This document shows positions 46,994 through 57,891 of a stretch of DNA of 64,000 nt, one piece after another. Position numbers and translations under genes: made by a program. The notes under the pieces were generated by a model. The model ran no database searches, was not told the DNA's origin, and saw only the letters and a list, made by a program, of their open reading frames with translations. Position 1 is the first letter of the stretch. The number at the start of each line of letters is the position of its first letter. The DNA comes from Geosiphon pyriformis (lineage: Eukaryota; Glomeromycota; Glomeromycetes; Archaeosporales; Geosiphonaceae), in assembly GCA_016748015.1 (NCBI GenBank), contig JAAOMT010000603.1, forward strand, positions 477,532-541,531, given 5' to 3'.

Positions 46994-47982
46994 TGTTACC
47001 AGACGAAATTAGAGATATTATTTAGCATAAAATTATCTTATAATTCCTATCATTAATTAGCATATATTATTGTTTCAAATTATTACTTATTACATTAGCA
47101 AAAATGTCCGAAATTATCATTTAATTAATAATCCAAATTATACACAACACAAATGTAACCTAATTGCAATGATCAATCATGTAATACCCCAAACTATGTA
47201 ACATTCAAAAGTTTGCCAAAATTTATAGAAATTTGCCGAAATAATTGATAGTTCACCGAAATATCTAATAGTTTGCAGAAATAACTTGTAGTTCACCGAA
47301 ATGTATCTTTAGTTCAGCAAAATTGTAGAAAATAACAAAGTTCAAGTTCATAGAATAGTGTTATGACAAGTTGTATAAAAGAAGAGCTTCTCTCTTTGAG
47401 AAAATATATCTTACTTTAGATTTATTACTTAGAACCATTCTTACATACACAAAAAAGAAATAAATATCAAATAATTCAAAAAACCAAAACTCTTTAAATT
47501 ATTGCACTTGGAAAATCCTCAAAAACCCAACTAACATTTTGAAATTGATTAGCTATTAATTTCAGTAAACTGTTAGTGACTTCAGACCTGGATAGAAAAC
47601 ATTTCTCTTGACAGAATTCTATTTCTTTTACATTTCTTTTATTTTTTTCTTTTCTTTTCTTTTCTTTTTACAATCATTAGGGTAGCCTACAGACAAGATT
47701 TCTGTAAAAGAGTTGACTTTCACAGCAAAGTAACTATACATTTTAGTGAGCTTCCAGACGAGCAATTTCTGGGAAAGAGTTAATGTTTACTACAACGTAA
47801 CTACATAAAGTAACTGGCATAGAATTGGCCATTCCACTTATAAGTCCAGCAGTTCAAATTATAGGAGATAATTTAAAGATAAATTCAGTTATTGGAGGTT
47901 TAACCACATCCAAAAAACGTGAATTCACAGCAAACAAGCATCGACAACATTTAAAAAAAGAGACCAAAAACCTCTGGTAACA
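46994..47982 (+). repeat. 5' LTR
   Basis: A 989-bp LTR, TG...CA ended. A TATA box (TATAAAAG) lies at 47374-47381 and, just upstream, repeated GTTCACCGAAAT-type motifs at 47215-47330. It differs from the 3' LTR at roughly 40 positions, all of which looked like transitions. Confidence 0.95.
47374..47381 (+). promoter_or_regulatory. LTR TATA box
   Basis: TATAAAAG in the 5' LTR, conserved at 53567-53574 in the 3' LTR; likely the core promoter of the element. Confidence 0.6.
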
Positions 47983-48000
47983 TTTGGTGCTCTCCCACAG
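47983..48000 (+). other. Putative primer binding site
   Basis: The LTR ends in AACA and is followed by TTTGGTGCTCTCCCACAG. TGG starts two bases past the LTR, as for a site complementary to a tRNA 3'-CCA end; the matching tRNA would end in GGGAGAGCACCA. The tRNA was not identified. Confidence 0.6.
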
Positions 48001-48027
48001 AAATAACACAGTAACAACAAATTCAAA

Positions 48028-49848
48028 GTGGCGACCACACCAGACACAACAACTCTAGAGTATTACCAATCAATTTACATCTACTGCAAGCAAAAATTCA
48101 ACATTCCAGACGGAATTGAAGTTGTCAAGAAATCAGTATACCAATACATTGAAAACTGTATTAACAATTATCTTTTTGGAAATTACAATATCTCAAAAGT
48201 TAAAAGCAACCTTTACAATAATTTAGCACACTATTCACAGTTGGGAACTGAAGATCTTAACAGTGAAACACTTGCCACTTACTTTCACGAACTTAATTTT
48301 AACATTATCAAATACTGTAAAAAAACATATCCAGTGCAGTCTTAATACACTATTGATTTTGAATTGGAAACAGAAACAAGCAACAAAGACAAAAACAAAT
48401 TAAAGCAATATTCAAGAACCATCCCAAATACTCCAACACTACCGAAAACAACTGCCAAACATTTACAAACACCTGAACAAGGAACCAGTTCAAAACTTTC
48501 ACTTATTATCACACCTTTTTCAGCTTCACTTGCACAAGCACAAACACCTAATTCACCCTTGAATCGATTTGCAAGACCAGAAGATTTTACATCACTCAGA
48601 AGTCCTACCAGACAACAAGAACCCCTTCAAACTAGTTCCAATCTTCTTGATTTTCTAGCTGAAAATCAAAGTGAACACTCTGAGACAGCAGCAAACAAAG
48701 AAAACAACTCTAAAATAACTGAAGAAGAATCAATAGACAGTGAAAACAAAGAAGACAAAATGACAACATACATCGCAAAAATCCCTGAATTCAATAGAGA
48801 AGATATTGAGACCAGTCCCCAAGAATGGCTCAACCAAGTTATTAAAGCTGGAGATGTAAATAGATAGAATGCTGCCAGAATGTTAAGAACAATTCCCTAC
48901 TTTCTCAAAGGAACAGCAGGAGAATGGTTTGAAAACTTGGCTGCCCCATTCAATGATTGGAATGCTTTCAAAGCAGCCTTCCTTGAACAGTTCACCGACA
49001 ATAATATCTCTATCACCCTTTGTAATCGTTTTCGAAATATCAAACAAGAACCTTCTGAATCTGTTATGACTTATATTGGGAAATTCAACAAACTTCTCAG
49101 ACAAATTCGCCAACTCAAAACAAACGATTATTATTCTGATGCTCAAATCTTGGATCAATTTATTGCTGGTCTAAAAGATAAACTAATTAAAAAAGTTCAC
49201 CCACATGTGCCAGAAGATTTAAACTCTGCCATACAGCATGCGAAAAGATACAAAATGGCCATGGAAGAGGCCAATCGCACAAAACTTGTAAATTTGGCAA
49301 TTGGAGAAACCAGCTCAGCAGCTAAGGAAAAAATTGACCAACTTACAAAGAAAGTTGAAAACTATTTTATCAATCAATAACAACAGCAACCCCAAAGATA
49401 TCAACCACCCCAAAGACGAAACCAAAATAACTTTGCGCCACTTTCCAATAACTAGTCTCAGAATTGCCATTATTGTGAAATCTCTGGCCACTGAAAAAGA
49501 GATTGCAGAAAGCTACAACGAGACCAACAAAATAGGAGTAATCAACATTACTCTCCACCACAGCAATCTTATTATCAACTACCACCACCAGCTTACTATC
49601 CACCAAGACCCCAATACCAAAATAACTATTATCAGCCAGCCCCACAGCCAATCCAACAGCAATACCAACAACCACCCACACAACATTATCAAGTATCTGC
49701 TCGAAGACTGATTACACAAAATCAATTCACACCACCAAACTGATACCAAGTAAACAACAATAGAATCAGTTCGAACAACTAATTGGTTCTCCAAAATACC
49801 ACTTAACCAAGACCCAACTACTACCACACTCAACCCAGTTATTTAACA
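48028..49848 (+). pseudogene. Gag region (capsid, zinc knuckle, Pro/Gln-rich linker)
   Basis: The frame starts near 48028 (MATTPDTTT reads from GTG/GCG context; the exact start is uncertain) and is continuous with the protease. Stops at 48343, 48865, 49378, 49453, 49492 and three more before 49849 are TAA, TAG or TGA codons one transition from CAA, CAG, TGG or CGA. The capsid part is retrotransposon-gag type: QEWLNQVIKAGD, LRTIPYFLKGTAGEWFENL, FKAAFLEQFTD, FRNIKQEPSESVMTYIGKF. The knuckle at 49465-49506 reads CHYCEISGH-stop-KRDC with canonical CCHC spacing, a Trp codon being lost. A tract rich in Pro, Gln and Tyr follows. Confidence 0.85.
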
Positions 49849-52359
49849 ATGCCAGAAGAACAGGATTTTTACCATACTGCACTCTCGGAAGATAGAACTG
49901 CAGCACAACAACAACAAAACCCTTCTTATACTCCCACCACAATTCCACCAGCCAGAATTACTGAAAACACTAACCTTTCAGATATATTCTCTTTTGAGTT
50001 CAAAGCAAATGAGTCACTATTTCTGCTTAGCAATGCAGCCACCAATAAACAAAAAGCAATCACGGCCATGTACACTGAAGCCGAAATCGAAAGAAAGACA
50101 ATTCACTTGATTCTAGACAGTGGATTTGCCAGAAGCATTATCACCTACCAGTTAATGCAACAGTTGAAAAAAAATGTCGACCAACCAGCTCAAACAGTAA
50201 TCGTCACTGCCGATGGCATGAAAAAGACCCCAGTAGGAGAAATTGACAATTTTCCGTTCACTCTTGATGGAATCACCATTCCAGTTAAAGTTCTTATAAT
50301 AGATGCACCCCAGTACCAAGCTCTCGTCGAAAATGATTGGCTTCAAAAAGCCAATGCTAATCTGAATTGGGAAACACAAGAGTTAACAATCTCCTACCAA
50401 AGACAACATGCCCAGGTACCTGCCATTTGTGGTACATTCAACAAACGCTCTGAAAAAGCCCCAGCTTTTGAATTCGAACTGGAAGAGGAAAAACCCCTCA
50501 TTGAAACATTCATGGCTCTTGGATCAATGTTCAACTGGGCTGATGAAACAGAACAAGAACATTTTACCCCACACTCTGAACCCAAAACCTCTGGATAGAA
50601 TATCCCTTACTCAAAACCTGAACCAAGAAAACAACACTCTTATATTCCCCTTAAATATAAGGACTGCCACAAGAAACTATCATCAATGGGAGCCTGCATT
50701 TTACCTAAAGAAGAATATAAAAATCATACTTGTTATTACTGTAAGGCTTGCCACAGAGAATGATGGGGCCATCTAATAAAAAGGAGTGGAAAATGAGACA
50801 ACACCCCTTGTTTGACTTGTGGAAATATGCTACTGAAAGAATACAATTGGATTAATGTAGCCATGAGAGGAGGAGTCTGCGATCAGACCTGCCAATATGC
50901 TTTATCAATTTCAGAAAAAGTAAAAAGAGGAACACCCTTTAATGCGGCATACAATAGTGCTCTCAACAAACTTTATCACTACCCCCATGATGCTGAGATG
51001 ATTTTCGACCTAGCAATGGCATTAATTAATGGAGCTACCAAAGAAGATGTTTGCCAAATGAAGGAAGCAGAATACATTGAATACACCATAGAATTAGCTG
51101 GATTCGATTACAAAGACAAAGTAGAAGTCTACTACCAAATTGCAAGTCACACCTACCCAACTCAAAAAGCTCAAATTCAACAATTAGAGCAAATGAACAT
51201 TAGGCTATGTGAAGAATGCATTATGCCTTGCGATGAACAGTGGTGTCCTGAATGCTACACTCTTAGTATCCCCTTGCCCAGTGAAAATAATGAGAATAAA
51301 ATTGAATTTGGAGAACCTGAAGCAATGGAAGAAATTGAAACAACACCTATCTACCTTATCAAAAATCAGCCTGCCTTACAACTTAAATACTTCAACAACA
51401 ACGGACAAGGAATAAAACCTGAAAAAGCACACAAAATTGATGCTGGATATGACCTAAAATATCCAGACAAGGATACTCTTGTTTTCAAACCCAAATCTCT
51501 CACAAAAATCAATCTCAAAATTGCACTTGAAATCCCGCCAGGAGCAATGGTTCAAATTACCTCTTGGTTCTCTCTGGCAAGCAAAGAAATCAATATCAGA
51601 GGAGGAATAATTGATGCTGGATATACTGGAGACATTACAGTAATGCTTCAAAATGAAACTGACAAACCATTCAAAATTGAACATGCCGAAAAAATTGCCC
51701 AAGCTATTTACCTACTCTTAATCAACATTTCGGGTTTGCAACTAGTCAATCAAAGAGAACAATTAGAAAAAAGCGATAAAAAAACCCAAGGTTTTAGTTC
51801 AACTGGACGATTCACAGTTCCAGTTAACATAGCTTTTAACACATGGAATGAATCCCACCAGATTCTCGGACTTTCACAACCAATTACCATCTCACCCTTT
51901 GGAGAACATTCAGAAATCTACACCTGCCCAAAGCCAACAACCACACAACAAATTTTTGAGTCCAATGAACAAGTCTGCTTGGAACATAATATTTTGATCC
52001 CAAACATTTATATTCTAAAAAGAACAAAGAAAGTCCGAGTTAATTTTTATAACCCCAATAATTACCCCATAATTTTATTAAATAATTTAGAAATTGGAGT
52101 TATTCACAGTAATATATTTCAACAAGAATTACTTCAAACAGTCTCCGATTTCTCTGAAATTATTGGACATTCAATACCAAAAATCAACCCAAACCCCAGC
52201 TCCGAAAACTACCATGTTGTCATGGAAAAACTATCTCGAATCAACATGAGACAACTTGAACCACAACAACAGACCCAGCTCAAAGAGCTAATTGCAGAAT
52301 TTGCTGATATCTTCGCTGAAAACAACAATGACTTAGGAAGAACCAATAGTTGTCATTGA
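49849..52359 (+). pseudogene. Protease-zinc-dUTPase polyprotein ending at the RT border
   Basis: Same frame as gag. An aspartic protease of retropepsin type (about 50030-50420) has the active-site motif LILDSGFARSII, with DSG intact. After TAG 50596 the frame continues through Cys-rich segments (HTCYYCKACH, CLTCGNML) with TGA codons at 50761 and 50794, then a second Cys cluster (LCEECIMPCDEQWCPECY). A trimeric dUTPase domain (about 51360-51820) follows: IDAGYDLKY, SWFSLASKEI, GGIIDAGYTGDITVML, GFSSTGRF. The end, AEFADIFAENNNDLGRTN, is the usual start of a Ty3/gypsy RT domain, where the sequence breaks off (TGA 52357-52359). dUTPase would limit uracil incorporation during cDNA synthesis. Confidence 0.88.
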
Positions 52360-52498
52360 ACAGCCTTACAACTTGAACATTTAATTTAAATTTATTATTA
52401 TAGTTATCTTCTTATAATTTAGAAACAATTTCACAAAAACAAAACAAAAATAACATAAAAACCCATGCACCAAAAATAATTTTCTTTTATTGCTTATA

Positions 52499-53218
52499 AT
52501 GACTATTCCTCAAAACATTCAACAATTATCCCAAAAACTAATGTTAGCTTTAAAAACAATACCCGAATTATCCATTACTGTTACTGGAAGCCACATTAAT
52601 TATACCCAAACAGAAGTAGTTACAAATTTAGCCCCAAATTCACAAAAATATCACTCGTATAAGAAGAATACAAGAAGTTATACTGGAATTCACCTGCCAG
52701 AACTTTTAAAACTTGCTTTAAGAGAAAATCTAATGCTTACTCCGATTAGTATTCCACCAAATGCTACAATTCAACAAAGACTTCAACTGTGTCTCAATGA
52801 GAAAAACACTGAATATCTTCCAATCTATAGATATTTTCACATTGGAAAAACACTCTACAAATGGAAACTGGAACTTACAACAGCAAACCTTATAAAAAAA
52901 GCTATTCAAAAACAACTTTACAACAAATTCAAGACAACAGCTGGATCAACAAACAGTCACTACAGGGTCAAAGCTGCTCTTAGACTTTATGACTTATTCT
53001 ACACATGTGAAAACATACTACAAAACCCAATTTTTCAACCTTTGAAGATTCAATACATTGGAAAGCTCACAGAACTGAAATTTCAACAATTTTCAGACCA
53101 AATTTCTTCAATAATTTTGGATTATTATCTGAAAATGACAAACAGTACTTGGACTTTGATGGAGCTCAGTCTTGAGGAGGAGGTTATGTTACCAGACGAA
53201 ATTAGAGATATTATTTAG
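52499..53218 (+). CDS. LTR element ORF3, unassigned, overlapping the 3' LTR
   Basis: An ATG frame of 239 residues (MTIPQNIQQLSQKLMLALKT) without a stop, in contrast to the heavily interrupted gag-pol frame. Its last ten codons and TAG (53216-53218) lie inside the 3' LTR, encoding MLPDEIRDII. It is Gln/Leu/Ile/Lys-rich, predicted mostly helical, with no signal peptide, membrane segment or metal-binding motif that I can see. The antisense copy keeps only the last 60 or so codons (ISSIILDYYL). It could be a 3' accessory gene in the place where some elements have env; I cannot assign a function. Confidence 0.5.
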   Translation: MTIPQNIQQLSQKLMLALKTIPELSITVTGSHINYTQTEVVTNLAPNSQKYHSYKKNTRSYTGIHLPELLKLALRENLMLTPISIPPNATIQQRLQLCLNEKNTEYLPIYRYFHIGKTLYKWKLELTTANLIKKAIQKQLYNKFKTTAGSTNSHYRVKAALRLYDLFYTCENILQNPIFQPLKIQYIGKLTELKFQQFSDQISSIILDYYLKMTNSTWTLMELSLEEEVMLPDEIRDII

Positions 53219-54175
53219 CATAAAATTATCTTATAATTTCTATTATTAATTAGCATATATTATCGTTTCAAATTATCATTTATTACATTAGCAAAAATGT
53301 CCGAAATTATCATTTAATTAATAACCCAAATTGTACACAATACAAATGTAACCTAATTGCAATGATCAATCATGTAATACCCCAAACTATGTAACATTCA
53401 AAAGTTTGCTGAAATTTATAGAAATTTGCCGAAATAATTGATAATTCACTGAAATATCTAATAGTTCGCAGAAATAACTTGTAGTTCACTGAAATGTATC
53501 TTTAGTTCAGCAAAATTGTAGAAAATAACAAAGTTCAAGTTCATAGAATAGTGTTACGACAAGTTGTATAAAAGAAGAGCTTCTCTCTTTGAGAAAATAT
53601 ATCTTACTTTAGATTTATCACTTAGAACCATTCTTACATACACAAAAAAGAAATAAATATCAAATAATTCAAAAAACCAAAACTCTTTAAATTATTGCAC
53701 TTGGAAAATCCTCAAAAACCCAACTAATATTTTGAAATTGATTAGCTACCAATTTCAGTAAACTGTTAGTGACTCCAGGCCTGGATAGAAAACGTTTCCC
53801 TTGACAGAATTCTATTTCTTTTACATTTCTTTTATTTTTTTCTTTTCTTTTCTTTTCTTTTTACAATCATTAGGGTAGCCTACAGACAAAATTTCTGTAA
53901 AAGAGTTGACTTTTACAGCAAAGTAACTATACATTTTAGTAAGCTTCCAGACGAGCAATTTCTGGGAAAGAGTTGACATTTACTACAATGTAACTACATA
54001 AAGTAACTGACATGGAATTGGCCATTCTACTTATAAGTTCAGCAGTTCAAATTATAGGAGATAATTTGAAGATAAATTCAGTTATTGGAGGTTCAACCAC
54101 ATCCAAAAAACGTGAATTTACAGCAAACAAACATCAACAACATTTAAAAAAAGAGACCAAAAACCTCCAGTAACA
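53187..54175 (+). repeat. 3' LTR
   Basis: Homologous over its full 989 bp to 46994-47982. The TATA box is at 53567-53574. It is followed by CCAT (54176-54179) and the tail of LINE ORF2. Confidence 0.95.
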
Positions 54176-54392
54176 CCATATTAAACATTGAGCCTATATG
54201 AAGAAAGCCAACCTAATTCCACTAGATGGTTTGGCTTTTATGTCAGTTTCGAGTTTGGCTTTGAGATTTTTTGCTGGTGTGGTCAAATTGCTTGGCATTA
54301 TTGAAGCTTTTGGTGTCTGTTTTGGTTTTTGCAAGTCTTGTTTGTTTTTTTCAGATATTGGTGACCTGGTTTCTGTCAATATAAGTGCATAG

Positions 54393-54530
54393 TGTTGTCC
54401 TGACTGGTTCGAGTGGCTGGTTACGTGTAGAAAATACATGATTCATGCTTAGTATAGATTATTTTTTTTGGTGTATAGTGCTAAGTAGTGTTTGAACCTC
54501 ACTTGTTAATTGTTAAAAAAAAAAAAAAAG
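54393..54530 (+). other. LINE 3' untranslated region and poly-A tail
   Basis: Tail of the LINE, with GGCTGGTTACGTGTAGAAAA near 54414 and a terminal A15. The same sequence, more or less decayed, recurs at about 7080-7120 (minus), 57855-57890 (plus) and 63450-63485 (plus), which identifies the ends of the other LINE-type copies. Confidence 0.85.
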
Positions 54531-55632
54531 ATTTTTCTATTGTTAAAGCAATTAGATAAAATGTTTTAACAATGTTTTTCTTAAATATTAATAATAAAAA
54601 ACTGTTTTTGGTGGTTTTTAAAACATTTTTTTTACTTTTAACTAGTGTTTTTTCTTTAGTCAAAGTTTTTTTTAAAAAATACATTTAAATTAATTCTAGT
54701 ATTTTTTAAGAGCTCAAAAATATTCAATAACAGATTAGTTAACAAGCCAATTTTTTCTATATTACTATTAATATTACTGTTACTTTTTACAAATAGCCGA
54801 AAAAACCAAAAAATTAAAAAAACAATAATAGTTACTTATATCTATTATTGTTATACTAAATTATTTTATAGTATTATAGAAGACTTTTTTTGGTAATTGT
54901 ACTATGATTAATTTTTATAATTGATAGTTTCAGTAATAATAACATCTGAATTAACTAACTTCAGATGTGTAGATAAGTATATTAGTTTCTATGAATATTA
55001 TGCTTAATTTATACTAATTTTTATTTGATAGATTATTATTATTTTTTTATTTAAAGATCTAAAGATTAGCCTGGTAAGTTTTTATCTAATTTCTAGTCAT
55101 ATTGTATAATTTTTTTTGATAAGTGGTTTTCTATTGGTTTTAATGTGTTGTGTAATATTGTTATTAAAATTGTTAGTGATAGCTATTATTATGTTAGTTC
55201 TCTAAAGAAAATTTTTGTTATATCCCTATACTTCCAATTGTGTTTTTTCTTAAAGTTTCCATGAAAATGTTTTTTATTTTATGTTAATATTAAATATTTG
55301 TATTTCTTTACTTTTACTAAAGTAATATTTTGTTCTGAATAAATTTCAAGAAAATTTTAAAGAAAAAAAGTTAAATTTCAACAAAATTAGTGTTTGCAAA
55401 TAATCTTGATCAGAAATTATTCTTTAAGGACATAAAGAGCTTATTCTGGATTTTTAAGTCAATTGTTGATTTGGGTTAAGATATTTTCACATATTGTTTC
55501 TAAATAATTTTCATGTGATTAATATTTTTATTCTATATAGTTATTTTTATAATGTTTAGGGTTTTTTTTAGCTTTCATCAAGGTATTAGATGTCTCCACT
55601 ATTATTTTATTATTATTAATAGAAAGTAATAA

Positions 55633-56190
55633 TGATAGAAATAGTGACTTTTTTGAATTATTGAAGAAGAAAAAAAAGAAGTAAAAGAAAAAAAGGGAAG
55701 GAATGAAGACCAGTTAGAGAGAAAATCTTCAATTTTCACTAATTTTAGTATTAAAAAATAGTATAATATAAAGTTGAGAGACTGTATTTTCAGCTTTTTT
55801 AGAGAATTATAATCTAATTTTTTCATTTTTTTTTTATTTGATTTTTGTCTAATTGACTTTTTTTATTTATTATTATTCCCTATTTGTCTGTTTTTCTAAT
55901 TAAAAAGCTATTATATATATACATATTTTAAGTTATACATAATTGTGTCTATTTTAACTAATTAGTAAGTAATTGCTAAATTATTGGGTCTTTTATTTAA
56001 TTGTAAGTATTTCTTGGCTTATTTGTTCATAATTATATTAAATTAAGTGTATTTGTATATGTTTTGTATGTTATTATGTACATATTACATTTTCTAATTT
56101 TATTTATTGTTCTATACTATTTATATTAATTGGTTAATATATTATGATATTATTATTTTTGATTTTTGTTAATTTCTATTAAATAATAAT
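55633..56190 (-). repeat. Left arm of an inverted LTR-like repeat
   Basis: Reverse complement of 57892-58400 with many transition differences. A well-conserved core is AAAAAGCTATTATATATATA near 55901. The outer end (TGATAG...AGTGAC) corresponds to the TAACA end of the right arm. Confidence 0.7.
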
Positions 56191-56199
56191 AGTTTTAAA

Positions 56200-57890
56200 T
56201 AAAATTTTGAATAAAATTTCTCTAATAACAACTAGTTTTTTTCCTAATATAGATAACAATAACAATAGTATGTCTTCTAAAATAAGCCAAAATTACTATT
56301 AACTATATTGTCAAATATGGTGTTTTCTAATAAATTATTACTGGTTTTAAAAACAAAACAACTTATTAAGTTATTTAATCTTAAAAATTGGGCTAATTAA
56401 ATAAAAACTAAATCAATTTCTTCTTTTTTATTTTTTAGTATTGTTTTTAATAATATCTGAAAAACAATTTCTAGTCATTAAAAATTTTCTAAATAAGTAG
56501 TTTTTACTTTAATGTTTAATTCTACTTTTAAGATTAAGTTGGTTTTAGTTAATTTTTTGTTTTATCTGTTGTCTGGTTTTGTTAAATTCAAGTTAGTTCT
56601 TCTGTATAAATTTTGTTTCTAAAACTTTTTTGGTTGTTATTATTAAAGTTTTTATTGGTAGATTTTTTTTTGACTATACTTAAGATTGCAAAATCTTTTG
56701 TGGTAGTTCCTGGCTTCTTTTTTTTCATGTTTGTTATACTCCATAATATTTTAATTGATATATTTTTTACTGACATTAAAAATGTTTTTGGTATTTTTGG
56801 TATTATTACTTTTGTTAATTTAAAATCTATTAGTTTATAATAATATATTATTGTTAATTTTAAGAACTTTTTTTTTGCTGCTGCTGTTTTTGATAATTAA
56901 TTTATGCTAGTAAAAAAACAGTGTTTGAATTATTTTTCTTCTTAATCAAAAAAAATTATTATCTTAAAAGATTTTTTTAAGACCAAATTAATCAATTTTT
57001 TTTTGCTGTATTGTTTTTAAAATTAATAATATAATTTTTTAGATTAATAGCTGTATTTGTTTTATTTTTTATTTTTTGAATTTTTATCATTGTTAATACT
57101 TTGCTATTATTATAAAATACTAAAGCTTATTGTAGTAAAAATTGGTATTTTATATAAGTATTATATTTAATAAGAAACTTTTAAATGCTGTTATTATTAC
57201 AAATATCAAATTTTGAACTATTTGTTTGCTAATTGTAAAATAGTATCATCTCTTTCTTCTAAGTTGTTTTTTAAATCTGTTGTTGATTCTTGGTTTTTGT
57301 ATTATTTGTTATTAATAACAAATTTTATGCTATAGTTTTTGCCAATTTAATTTTATTTTTGCTGTTTTTGTTATTAATCCTGTTATTAAGTTTAGATTAG
57401 ACTTATTGAAATTTTAAATCTTGAACTTAACTGTTCTAATAAAGTTTATTGTTAAACTTATTAGTTCTTTAGTCGTTTTAGTAATTTTTTTGTATCTGAA
57501 AATATGTACAAAAATTACAAAGTTTAAAAAAATTTATTTACTATGCTTAATATTTTTTAGAATTTTGTTTTTCTTTTAGCTAGTGTATTTAAAAACTTTA
57601 CTAGTCTTAAAATTAAAATTAAATTTAATAATATAAATAATAATAATTTAAGTATTACTAAACTATGTTTTTTGAATAAAAAAACATGTAGTAAATATGT
57701 AGTTTTAAAGTTAAAAATAGTATTAAAAAAACTAGACTGTTTTTAAGTAAGTTTATTTTTAATTCTAAAAATTTAAATAGTATTATTAAAAAATTTAGTA
57801 AACAGAATTTATTCTTGGCTTTTTTTAGTTTAATTTAGTTAGTGCTTTAATTAACTTAGGTGGTTAATTACATATAAAAAATGCATAATT
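56200..57890 (+). pseudogene. Decayed copy of the ORF1-only LINE derivative
   Basis: Collinear with 8770 to 7080 (minus) over about 1.6 kb. At 56270 the nucleotide text ATGTCTTCTAAAAT matches ACGTCATCTAAGAT, and matching continues for over 150 nt with nearly all differences being C-to-T or G-to-A. The frame at 56613-56840 retains LKIAKSFVV, TDIKNVFGIFGIITFVNLKS, matching LKIAKSLVV, ADIKLALGVFGSVARVVLKP of the RRM-like segment. It ends in the LINE 3' UTR sequence (GGTTAATTACATATAAAAAA, about 57862). As in the younger copy, no ORF2 lies between. Confidence 0.8.
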
Positions 57891-57891
57891 A

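Larger units (their letters stand above)
46994..54175 (+). mobile_element. Non-autonomous Ty3/gypsy-like LTR retrotransposon with dUTPase, pol deleted
   Basis: Two LTRs of equal length (989 bp) flank 5.2 kb of internal DNA. The LTR ends are TGTTACCAG and TGGTAACA (CAGTAACA on the right). The element is flanked by CCAT at 46990-46993 and 54176-54179. Internally there is a primer binding site, one gag-protease-zinc-dUTPase frame that stops at the first codons of the RT domain (NNDLGRTN, about 52345), a short noncoding piece, an uninterrupted ORF3, and a purine tract (GAGGAGGAGG) before the 3' LTR. RT, RNase H and integrase are missing, so mobility would require another element's enzymes. The protease and gag type point to the Ty3/gypsy group; this is inferred without integrase or RT. 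Confidence 0.9.
42518..54392 (+). pseudogene. LINE ORF2: endonuclease-reverse transcriptase-RNase H (split by LTR element)
   Basis: ORF2 starts at ATG 42518, overlapping the ORF1 stop as ATGA, and ends at TAG about 54390-54392, with the LTR element at 46994-54175 inside it. Domains: APE-type endonuclease (42545-43250; GGDFNED, TWANSRG); reverse transcriptase (about 43900-45240) with the catalytic box as AFVDNTIWVG (44823-44834), where the second Asp is Asn; RNase H (45,900-46,330; IYTDES, AELQAITLALE, LFSDSQSALNACK, KIKGHSGVFRNEHAD); and a Cys/His motif CLYCGKVETSDHVFFC (46650-46715). The C-terminus after the insertion is KH*AYMKKANLIPLDG. Frameshifts lie near 44810 (T-run) and 45735. Stops are transition-type (for example V*LFSDSQ from CAG). 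Confidence 0.88.
38506..54530 (+). mobile_element. LINE retrotransposon, interrupted by two LTR-element insertions
   Basis: A plus-strand non-LTR element with ORF1, ORF2 and a 3' tail ending in A15 (about 54515-54530). Its own sequence is 38506-39998, 42492-46993 and 54180-54530, about 6.3 kb after the insertions are removed. The 5' end is supported by a relic copy at 60534 with the same ACTTTTTTCTCTCTT start. ORF1 carries a CCHC-type knuckle; ORF2 carries an APE-type endonuclease, a reverse transcriptase, an RNase H domain and a C-terminal Cys/His motif. The copy is dead: at least a dozen nonsense codons, two frameshifts and altered catalytic residues. Confidence 0.9.

Noticed and set aside
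48883-49948. Several minus-strand frames within gag (91, 103, 84 and 60 residues)
   Set aside because: They are shadows of the plus-strand gag frame; the Val-rich one mirrors the Pro/Gln/Asn-rich linker.
54194-54439. 81-residue minus-strand frame
   Set aside because: Antisense of the LINE ORF2 C-terminus and 3' UTR.
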